From: Hygrocybe punicea
Lineage: Eukaryota > Basidiomycota > Agaricomycetes > Agaricales > Hygrophoraceae
Direction of reading: 5' to 3'
NCBI GenBank assembly: GCA_963556145.1
Contig: OY744461.1
Span: forward strand, 3,596,001-3,660,000
Length of the DNA: 64,000 nucleotides
The first letter of the stretch is position 1; each line of letters starts with the position of its first letter. The notes beneath the pieces were generated by a model. The model saw nothing but the letters and a program-made list of their open reading frames with translations, was not told the DNA's origin and ran no database searches. Of this stretch, positions 53,406 to 64,000 are shown one piece after another. A program made the translations under genes and the position numbers.

Positions 53406-54466
53406 GATTATATGGTATAGAGTATGAGTTGCAAGTTGTGTGCTGGTGAACGAGCTGGCAAGCGGGATTGAAAACGTGTCTGCTTACGTTAGCAGCGAGC
53501 GTCGAAGTCGACTCGACAAGTAGATCACCTCAGGCCTGAGTCAGGCTTCAGCGCTTCAGCTTCAGCTTCAAATTTGGCCCTGTCGTTTCTCACATGGTGG
53601 TTTCCCTAGATCATTGACTCCGGCTCCTCATTTCCCCACTAAAGTTGTGGAGTGAGTTGGTTACATATCCAACGGTGCATTGCCTGTGCACATCTCCGTT
53701 GAGGTTAATGCCACGTTACAGTAATGCAATGTTAATGCGCAAAGTTTGACAATGTACGTGTACCCGTGCTGTACCTGACGGCTCTCCACAATGTAATCAA
53801 CGATTGAAACATGTCCTGCCCGCGCGGAAGCGTAGATACTGGGCGTTCGGGCTTAATTAAGCGTTGGTCTCCATGTCATCGGGATGGACAGTATCGAAGT
53901 CGGACATCCGTTGATGGTCAAAGACATGTGATCGCGGTGATCAACGTTCAACGTTCAACGTTCAACCGTCAACGGAATGCCTGCATTGGCCGTGATTGTC
54001 GAGCGAGGCACTGCCAGTGCAAAATACCGTACGCGTCCACTTGAAGTTTCCTCGAAAAATGGGCGGTGCATTTGGGTTGCGGAATGGAACCCGTCCGCAG
54101 AAGCCTTGATGCAGGCAGCTGAGACGTGTACGACCGTCGACCGCCGTCAATCTCTGCCTGCCGGGGTATATTTCAAGTTCCTCACTGGCAAGTCATCGCA
54201 CTGGCAACTGTCAGTGACATAAGAATAGCCACATCGCATGGGCAATAAGGCTAGGCGGGGCTGCTGCTGGCTGGAGAAGTTACAGTCATTGCCATAGCAA
54301 AATGTCTAGCCAACATCACGGAACCTTGTGAACAAGACATTTAGATACAAGACCGCCAACGGTCTCCCTTTTTGTCGCGGTTTCCCATTGTCTGCCACAC
54401 TGCACCTGACTCCCTTTCCTTATCCGTATATCTAATCCCACTTTGCCCTTCAACCCTCCAACAGTC
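53406..54466. promoter_or_regulatory. Divergent intergenic region of SEC62 and the MAP kinase
   Basis: There is no convincing gene in these 1,061 bp; frames at 53,811–54,222 lack intron signals and motifs. Features seen are a TTCAGC repeat near 53,550 and a CAACGTT tandem at 53,941–53,960. Both divergent promoters lie here. Confidence 0.5.
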
Positions 54467-56073
<1,607 letters not shown>

Positions 56074-56699
56074 ACGTCGCCAACCTCCTGTATAAATCAT
56101 TTTGCTGGATACCCCCCCTCCCAATATTAAGCCCCAGTGCTGACTCGCTGATCATCAAGGCCTTGTGTATTTATTCCGGGGAGGATACAGCACTTTAGAG
56201 TGGGTTTATTATTTTGTTCTCCAATGGCGTTCCGCACATCCCCGTCCCTGTCAATGTTACCTTTTCTGTTTCTCTGTGTTTTATCTCCGTTATCTTGAGG
56301 CACATCTTATAATTCACGCTCTCTGTTGTATCCATGTTCACCGCCAAAATCTCCTTGATTGGGCTCCGGTATTCCCACATAGGGTTCCAGTAGATGTCTC
56401 ATCTAACCGAAATTACAAAAGATATAGGTTTTTGCATATAGATGTGAAATAAAAATGTTTTTGGAATTCAAAGTTGAAATGGCCCCACAGTACATGATGA
56501 GAGTCATGGAAGCATAAGGTTATTTCCACTATAGAGCGGGCGAACATAGAAAGGGAAAGCAACGACAACAGCGACTACGCACAAACACCAAACACCAAGA
56601 ACCAAAGGAAGCAGCGTTTATTGTATTTTTATCCCACACAGAAACAAGCTCATCCACAATCCAGCCTCCCCTCCCGACTACAAGCGAATAGTGGTCACT
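56074..56699. other. 3' intergenic region between convergent genes
   Basis: There is no gene in about 620 bp between the MAP kinase stop and the stop of the G3BP-like gene. AAATAAAAATG (about 56,447) may serve as a polyadenylation signal. Confidence 0.5.
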
Positions 56700-58488
56700 T
56701 CACTTGACAGCAGGAGCAGATCCACCACCACCACCACCACCACCACCACGGCCCCTGGCCCCACCTCTCCCCCTGAAGCCCCCCCCACCACGCTGCTCCC
56801 CATTCAACGGGGCGCCACCGCGTGGTCGACTGACAGGTCGCTCGCCCCTCTCTTTCCGTGTTTCGACCGTTATCCTAAGTGACCCAATGTCACCGCCAAC
56901 ATCAATCCAGATACCCCCCTCCCCGCCCTGCGATTGTGGGAGGCACGCGGTGATCGCCCTCTTCGCGGCCTCGAGCTGGTGAAACTCGAAGAAGGCGCAC
57001 GCCTTGCTTCGGACAATCTCCAGGTCTTTGATCGGGCCGAAGCGAGTCGAGAGCGCGGTCGTCAGGGTAGCGTTCGAGATGGGTTCGGTAACACCCTATG
57101 TTATTTGTGAAATCCAGAAAGACAGCCAAAACATTGTCAGTAAGAGAAAAAAGAGAGTTGAAGAGGTGCGTACTTTGGCAAAGCACTGCGGGGTGGTGAG
57201 GTTTTGGACCGCAACGAACACCGGGTGATCCCCGCGGTGCTGGTGCGAGTGGGGATGCTGATTTGGATGGGGGTGCGGATGTTGGTGCTGGTGCTGGTGC
57301 TGGTGCTGGTGCTGGTGTTGGCCAGGGCCACGCTGCACTCCAGGGCCATGCGGAGTCGCAGGGGTCTGCGTCCCGCTCGCCGGTGGGGTGTTCGCGGCGG
57401 CAGGCACTTCCGTCGTGCCACGGGACTCTTGCGCCACCGCGGTGCCCCATTTCTTGAGATTGGTAGCAGCGAGGTTCGCCCACGTCCTCGGAACAGGAGG
57501 GGCTGTGGCCGTAGACGTCGTGACAGGTTGCGGGGCCGCCGCCGCCACCTGCTGCTGCTGCTGCTGCTGAAGTGGCGGCAAAGACGCTGTGGACGCTGCA
57601 GCAGGGGGCACGGGAGGTAAGGTGACCGCGATGGTGGTGGGCGAAGAATCAGTAGGGGCCGGTTGCGGAGCCAGTTGAGCGGGTGCGGGCACTGGTGATT
57701 GCTCGACGGGGCTCTGGGGAGCTGGAGCCTCGGTCTCCGTGGTGTGGATACCGTTTGTCTGGGGCTGCGGATCCAGGACGAGAATGGGAGAAGCGGGCTC
57801 GGGTTCATCGGCAGCGGGGACAGGATCTTCCTCGATGATTGGCGCCGGTGAGGGAGACGCCGCCGGGGTGGCAGGAGCAGGGGGGTGAACGGGTTGGGAT
57901 TCATAGGGGGGTGGGCTGGGTGAGGGCGTGAGTTCGAGGACGATTTCCACTGGAGAGGGAGAGACTTCGGGCGCAGCAACAGCGCCCTCGGATTCGCTAA
58001 CATCATCCCCCTCGACGGTTTCTTCCTTGAGGAAACGGAACATGTCGTTGAGGACGAAGTACCCGTTGGGTTGCTCTGCGAGGAAGAAGCTCTGGACGAA
58101 CTTGCGCCATGGGCCACCCTGGTTGGACATCTCACCGATGACTAGGATGGTGATGCCACCATCGGCAGAGGACTGGGCGTCTACAGAGTGAATGAAAACT
58201 TTGCAATCCTGGAACCCTATGGAGGTTATTTTATTGTGGATTTCCTATTGCGAGATGCGCATAAGATCGTTGGAAAAAAAGAACAGAGAGTAAACTAACG
58301 AGTTGACCATGGCAAGGTTTGCCATCCTCGCCCTCAACGCCATGGATAAAAGTGGACGCTTTAGTGTAAAAGCAATGCAAACGATTGGGCTGCTGGTTAA
58401 GAAAAGTATAATATTTCGGAACAAATTGCCATCCAACTTCTGAAGGGTTGACATTGTGGTGAATCGCGGACTGTGTGTTGTTGGTCAT
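56700..58488 (-). CDS. G3BP/Nxt3-type NTF2–RRM–RGG RNA-binding protein
   Basis: Exons 58,300–58,488, 57,174–58,244 and 56,700–57,095 on the minus strand; 551 aa. The NTF2-like domain (about residues 15–135) includes VGWQFVPKYYTFLNQ, GKPCHGQLEIHNKITSIGF and PNGYFVLNDMFRFL. A long Pro/Ala/Glu-rich disordered region follows with a Gln run and a His-Gln repeat (57,270–57,315). The RRM runs from VFVAVQNLTT across the last intron to SKACAFFEFHQLEAA. The tail is RGG-rich (GFRGRGGARGRGG, with a (CCA)n run in the DNA). The layout is that of G3BP and yeast Bre5 / fission-yeast Nxt3, which partner with the Ubp3 deubiquitinase and join stress granules. Confidence 0.9.
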
Positions 58489-58988
58489 GATGAATGCTTG
58501 AGCTTGAAGATGGGGAGCAGTGAGCGACTTTTTCCCCTCCGCCGCTGCTGCAGTGGAGAAGAGTACTTACAAGAATAAAAGATGTAGGATTATATGGAGG
58601 TGCGTGATGGCGTCTAATGAGTACAGCAAAGAATGGCCAGAGATGAGTCGATGCGGCGAAGTCGTCGTCGTCCAAAACTTTCTTGGGAACTTTCGCCCGG
58701 GCTTTCGGCAACTGCCGACTCCGTGTGGCTGAACTCTTTATCTGATTACCTCGTCCATCCAGCAAATTTGGGTTTGTGCTTTTGGGTATTCACTGGTTCA
58801 GCGCTGGCCATCAGCACTTACTCAGTATTAATAGGCGTTCAATAATAATTGTCGGGTTACAGGGGTAACCGTTAACGTAACCGGTGAGTCGGCCGAAAAA
58901 GGGGAATGAACAGCCTCATGGGCAGCATTTAAGGTCTCCACTCTGCAGTGATTGCCTCTTGAAGCTTGATCGATTGATTGCCACCAAC
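58489..58988. promoter_or_regulatory. Divergent promoter of the G3BP-like and Het-C genes
   Basis: A 500-bp gap between start codons. It contains GGTTACAGGGGTAACC and GGTAACCGTTAACGTAACCGG-like palindromes (58,855–58,885); part of this motif reappears inverted in a Het-C intron (59,430–59,450). No gene is seen. Confidence 0.45.
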
Positions 58989-61900
58989 ATGCCAAGCAAC
59001 CTAACAATCTTATTTCTACTCGTCTTCATCTTCGCCGTATGTCTCTCTCACAATGGCGTCTACGCATTCGGAGCGGGCAACATCCCATCGTGAGTCTCGC
59101 ATCCGGGGTTATATGTCGTTCGCTATTCATCCCCGTGCAGGTTTTCGTATCTGGAGGGAAAAGCATTCCGCCATGGCGATATTGTGCGTCTTTCCGTAGT
59201 GATCAATCAATCTGACGACTGACATTGGATGTACAGGAGGATGCACTCGGCCAGTTGATGAAGAAAGGGGCTGGCGGTGCCCTTGCCATGTTCTCCAAGG
59301 GATCAAAGTGGGGTGGTTTGGACATAAAACGCGTGTATTTCGGGTATGTTCCACATCAATCTTCAAGTAATTCGTCGCCAATGTTGTTATCTCCACAGTA
59401 ATTGGCTTCGTGATTACAGTCAAGTTTAGTTACCCGTTACCCCTGTTTATCGGAACTATCCTAACCAGACCTGATTAAATCGAAAGGCGGTCGATATTGC
59501 GGGCTTGAAGAAGATGCAACTCCAGGTTTGTCAGATCAAATCAATCATGCTAGCATCTCAGATCCATTGACATTACTTATGACGCAGACCATTATCAATT
59601 TATGCATGGCCCTTGGCTTCATGGTAAACTTGCAACAACCGTGTAATCCAGCTTGGTCACTCATTTCGATCTTTCAGGCTCACGGATACGCAACTCACGA
59701 ATTTGAAGTGACAGAGGAGAGGCTGGGTGTTTATCTTCCTGTCAGTGATCAAACTACATTAACCGTCGTCGACTCATTCTCGATTCAACTGTCAGACCGA
59801 GCACATCGACAATCCAAAGGGATATGGCGACGGTGAAGACGCGAGAAAATACCATCCGAAGCTACGTGGTCCCGTTGATGTTTGTCATCGTTTGCACATC
59901 TTCCCTAGATGTTAACTCTGCGAATAGCCAATGGAGCTACATATCGATCCCGACACGGGCATGAAGAACTACATTGCTAATGGAAAGTATCACTCTCTGT
60001 GTCGTGTCGCTTTCACCCAATAACATCTGTTATCGCGTAGAAAGAGGCCATTGGGACACGTCCAAAGGCCTTGTACGGCGCACACTTGAACACTGTATAC
60101 ATCTCGGCAGGCAACACCGTTCGCAAGGCCGGAAGCAGGACGAGTACGAAGCTTATCGACTCTTAGGACAAGCAGTACGCAATCTGACTCGCATTTCCTT
60201 CTGTTGTTTACCGTATTGCAGCTACACACCCTCGAAGATTTCGCCGCGCATTCCAACTTTTGCGAGCTTGCCCTCGTCGCCATGGGGCACACAGATGTGT
60301 TTACGCATGTCGGCGATCACGTACGCATACCCGTTAGAGGAAACCCCCACAGGATGGTCGCCCCAATCGTAACTGGTGGGTCTGTTTATGTCACGCTTCC
60401 TCGATCTCTACTGATGTGCCGCCAACAGGCACGTTCGGCTCAAGCGATTTCACTCACAGTTTACTGGGAGGTAAGCGCTGTATTCCCCCCGTCTTCTTCA
60501 ATTGAGTATTGGTCTATCACAACCGTCAGAGGCCACGGATCACCTCGTAAGCCATTTTACATTGTCATGTTATCCTGAACCTAATCTATGTATCATCGTT
60601 TCAGAGCGAAGTGTGTAGTTCCCACCATGTCTCGTACTCTAACATTCCGATGCAATGACAGGCCTCCGTTACGGACTTGAACAAAGCAATAGATAAGGCG
60701 CGCTCTCAGGCTGGCGGAGGCACTCGAGGCGGCCCAATGTCCGACCCCGCCGACACCCTTCGTGATCTCCTGTTCAAACTGCCTGTGGGCGGCGGCGATA
60801 TGGCTCGTGATATGGACAGTGTTCAGAGGATTCGAGCAGGCCCCAGTCAAGGTGGGAAAAGGCCGGAAGACATGACTCCACAGGAGTTGCATGGTGTTTT
60901 ATGGCAAGTTTTGACCTTTAGAGATTCAGGTATGTCCTTGTATTTTCTGTGTGAAGATTTCTTTTGGATAAACTAGATATACAGTTGTCAAGAAGATCGA
61001 GAAGACGATTGGTGAGTCGTGGCTAGTTGCTTGTCTATCAGTACTAATGGAACCATCACATGTTGTAGAGAATATCCCTGGTCTCAGTAGCATCATTGAG
61101 AAACTGATGGATTCGATTGAAGGTGAGTAGCCCCACATCCAAGCTAGAGTGTTGCTGATGAATCCAATCCTTAGTGTTTGTCTTGACTACCCTGGAGGTT
61201 TGAAATATCGTAAAACACTTTTCAATTGGCTGATGCATTCTTTGATGACAGCCATATCTAAAGCCAATCCTTCAAACAGCCACCTCGGGATTACAGAGTG
61301 CATCCAGTGAAGTCATCAATAACAAGGATCAATATGAGGTACATTGTTATTCACTTCCATTGACCAATCCGCTGACTCGACTTGCGAACTATGGCAGGTT
61401 TTCAACGATCCGTTAGCGGTGAGTTTCCGTGCAATCTGTCTTCTTTACAGTTGTTGACACCATCTCCCATCAGTCCGATCCCACTCATTCATTTTTAAGC
61501 AAGGATCACTTCGTTAGTCAACATTTGCTCCTGTTGTAAAAAGTTTGGTTCTTTGAACTGTCTTTAGAATCTTATTCTCAACGAACCGGCTGGACACCTT
61601 TCCACAATCGTTCTTGTGCGCTTTCACCTTTCGAGGTTTTGTTTTCCTATGTTTGATCTTGAGATGGTAGATCCACACTGTAACTTTGGTTGTCAAGGCC
61701 TGGGACGACAATTCGACGAACGTTCGCGCAGTTACCGAAGACATTCTCCAATGCCTGTGTGTATTACATCTATCATTCTGCGGTAACGGCTCAGCTAACT
61801 TGCTATGACCAGCTTCCATCCAGAATTTCACGATCCCAACTCCAAGATTCAGCGAGAGATGATGCAATACATGAGAACTTGGGTGCAAGGCCTTGGGAAT

Positions 61901-62710
61901 AGGCAACACGAGGTTCTCCGCCGCCTCAGCAAGCACGCCGTCCGTAACCACGAAAACGTCCGTATGGGTGGGCCGCCTGTTCAGGGTAGTTTGGCGTCCA
62001 ATCAAGGCATGCAGATGCAAAATACCATCCACGGTTATGCCCAACAGATTCCTGGCGCTTCCCTTGCGTCCGGCCCAAGGAAGGATATGCCGGGGGAAGT
62101 ATCGGGTAGGTCATCTACTCTGCCTGGATACTCTCCCATCGGTGGTCCCGGTGTTGGCCCTCACTCGCATAATGTACCATCGGGCACACTGAACTACGCG
62201 TCGCCGACTGCGCAAGCACAGTCTTACTTTCCTGGCCAGCAACCATTGTACGCACCTCCTCATGCGCCTCAGTCACCCCCCTTTCTTGGCAATCCGCAAC
62301 ACACCCAGCAGTATGCTGGGTCCTCTGGACCGCCGTTTTTCCCCGGTGCACCTGCGGAACATGGCGGATATACGCCGGCGTACACTTCTCCCCCGCCCTC
62401 GTTCGGCATGCCTGAAGGCCCCAGTCCTGGCTTCCCTGGCCAACACTCTCCTGGATATAATGCCTACGGAGGGGGGGCAGGCGGATTTGGTCTCCCTCCC
62501 GGACCACAACGTTCATATAGTTCACCGCTGGGAACGTATGATGCTCCCGCGGGATTCGCTCCTCCCCCTGGTCCCCCTCCCGGCGGATACAACTCGCCGC
62601 CTGCGTTTCCTGGTTCGGACACATATGGTTCGCCCCCCCCAAAATTCCCGGGGGCGCCTGGAGGTGGATATCCTAGTGGCGGATCTTATCAGTATGGCGG
62701 AGGCTCCTAA
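58989..62710 (+). CDS. Het-C heterokaryon-incompatibility family protein
   Basis: I can follow about 24 exons. The first (58,989–59,089) encodes a signal peptide (LTILFLLVFIFAVCL…) ending in FGAGNIPS. Successive exons give FSYLEGKAFRHGDI, EDALGQLMKKGAGGALAMFS, SKWGGLDIKRVYFGNWLRDY, AHGYATHEFEVTEERLGVYL, TEHIDNPKGYGDGEDARKYH, IDPDTGMKNYIAN, LHTLEDFAAHSNFCELAL, GTFGSSDFTHSLLGE, NIPGLSSIIEKLMDSIE, and after a GHLSTIIHTVTLVVKAWDD junction the exon FHPEFHDPNSKIQREMMQYM. The end (62,110–62,710) is a Gly/Pro/Tyr-rich repeat tail. Very small exons occur, including AGCGAA (60,605–60,610, 6 nt) and VFNDPLA (21 nt). Het-C proteins are secreted or membrane-associated and, in Neurospora, alleles trigger vegetative incompatibility; in many fungi they are simply conserved. 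The gene appears intact. Confidence 0.9.
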
Positions 62711-63054
62711 TGTATTATGTAGTGAAAGGTTGTGTATGAGTCTCACGGTCTGTGGTTGCCTTGTGTTTTCTGTTGGCGGATGGCCTCGAGGTCTGCTTGT
62801 ATTGAGCTTTTATTTCCTGTTGTGTGAGACATTTTGGTAACTAGGAGAATGGTAGGATGGTTAAATAAGTTTGGGATGCGAGGCTAAGGACCCGAAACGT
62901 GATGGTACAACGAATGACAAGGATACAAACAGCTTGATGTTGGTGATCATACATGGATGTGCCGGTGGGGTGTGAGAGGGAGAGGGGGGGGGTATGAAGC
63001 GAATGATACGTGAGAAAGTCCGAGGTGAGATAAATACATTCCGCAAAACTCCAT
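62711..63054. other. 3' intergenic region between convergent genes
   Basis: No gene is seen between the Het-C stop and the stop of the following minus-strand gene. It contains a G-run near 62,985–62,993. Confidence 0.5.
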
Positions 63055-63657
63055 TCACTCCCTCAGAAGAATGGTCATGAGACCTGCGTGACCTCTAGCC
63101 TTGTCCAGCGCGACCGGCTGGTTTGGATCGGGTCGTATCGAGCGCGTCGCCGAAGCGTAGTAATGTATCTGTAAGGTGGAAATTTGAGCCTCCGATGGGC
63201 TTGGCAAAAAAAAAACGAGGCTCTGACATGCACACGAAACATATCATGTTGTCGGGGCTTAGCCTGCGAACGACGTATCGTACATGTCCACCTGTGCCGA
63301 TAGTTGTAGTTTTTAAGCAGGAATGGGTGTCAAAAAGGGAGTTTAGACATACTGTTCGTCGACCAAGGCGTTTGCCCCCAGAATTACCGCTTTCTCCACT
63401 AGACTGGACCGTGAACCCCTCAACAACTTGGCGACATCGACGGCCCCTGTGCAGACAAACTGGTCTCTGTGCTCAATGGGAGCTTTCGCTGTGCAAGTAG
63501 CGCCCTCCTCAGCCAAAGAAGGATGGGTTTGTGGAGGGCCTGAACACAGATTGGTGTGCTCGTTGGGCTGCCGTAATCTGGCCAGGATCTGGGACATTCT
63601 TGGGGGCGACTTTGGGGGTGAGGGTGGTGAGGCGCTCGGTGTGCGACAAGTGATCAT
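63055..63657 (-). CDS. Small conserved-looking protein of unknown function
   Basis: Exons 63,353–63,657, 63,228–63,291 and 63,055–63,168 on the minus strand; 160 aa, open across both GT–AG introns. It starts MITCRTPSASPPSPPKSPPR, then RDQFVCTGAVDVAKLLRGSR, SLVEKAVILGANALVDEQW, and ends NQPVALDKARGHAGLMTILL. The 'EKAxxLGANAL' stretch resembles small YbjQ-like metal-binding-type proteins, but this is only a resemblance. The start could be later (an internal Met at residue 21). The exon choice is supported by frame continuity and a sensible C-terminus. Confidence 0.6.
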
Positions 63658-64000
63658 GGTCGGTACCTCTTACAAGGAGTCGATCTAGCGAATTCGGAGT
63701 TGAATCTTATATTACTTGTTGGATTTGAATTACCTAATTACCTACACACTCTTGAGTTGACTGGTGGAATGTAGGCTCGATACTGATGTCTGTTGCACCG
63801 GTCAGCGCTCAGAGCAGCTTTCCTTGATTACACATGTGTATGAACGAGACCAACTTCAGCGCCTAAAATTGTCCATTTATTCTGCTCCAAGTCCCAATTT
63901 GCTGATATGGTCGCCGTGACCCCGTATCTACGTTAATCTTCGTGTACCATTCCGACCTTCCAACCATTTTCATTGTAACCACCGTGGTTTACATATTTAT
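63658..64000. other. Upstream region, window edge
   Basis: No gene is seen in the last 343 bp. It probably contains the promoter of the minus-strand gene ending at 63,657. Confidence 0.4.

Noticed and set aside
57096..58135. Second minus-strand frame of 332 aa overlapping the G3BP-like exon
   Set aside because: An Arg/Pro-rich shifted frame caused by the low-complexity middle of the real gene.

Overview
The window looks like a piece of a mushroom-forming basidiomycete (Agaricomycete) genome. The protein-coding genes carry many short GT–AG introns (about 45–80 nt), the recognisable host genes are ordinary fungal housekeeping genes, and the transposons are of types common in Agaricomycetes (Plavaka/CACTA-like, hAT, Tc1/mariner-like, Gypsy with TG..CA LTRs). 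All assignments come from reading the sequence; no database search was run.

Layout. 1–16,050 is a transposon graveyard: the edge of a large LTR, a decayed Plavaka (Tnp2-type) transposon on the minus strand (about 2.2–7.64 kb) broken by an LTR and by a hAT-type non-autonomous element, then a decayed hAT transposon (about 7.9–14.7 kb, minus strand) broken by an apparently intact two-gene Tc1/mariner-like element (9,015–11,973) and by a second hAT-type element. 16.3–18.4 kb is a small gene island with two divergent nuclear genes for mitochondrial proteins (an mL45/MBA1-like protein and a MIX17/CHCHD2-10 twin CX9C protein). 19.2–50.4 kb is a second, very deep transposon nest. A palindromic MITE (20,905–40,493) contains a hAT-type element (21,415–40,463). 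That element contains two Gypsy retrotransposons (21,490–34,271 and 35,432–40,422). The first Gypsy has a hAT-type element in its 5' LTR (21,869–24,833), which in turn contains a 1.67-kb solo LTR. Further right is a series of palindromic and foldback elements, again with insertions. Exact target-site duplications support most of these levels.

50.5–63.7 kb is ordinary gene-dense DNA: an Mgr3-like TPR protein (+), Sec62 (−), a TEY-type MAP kinase (+), a G3BP/Nxt3-type NTF2–RRM–RGG protein (−), a Het-C protein with about 24 exons (+), and a small unrecognised protein (−).

How the parts work together. The host genes are unlinked in function apart from the divergent mitochondrial pair. The interest lies in the mobile DNA. 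Both Gypsy elements carry, between their sense coding region and the 3' LTR, an antisense three-exon gene with the same intron positions and the same architecture (N-terminal domain, charged coiled coil, six-cysteine cluster, second coiled coil). It is intact in the young Gypsy-2, which has lost pol, and broken in Gypsy-1. The Tc1/mariner-like element carries a second, spliced, convergent gene beside its transposase. In Gypsy-1 almost every inactivating change and almost every LTR difference is a CpG transition, which suggests decay driven by cytosine methylation.
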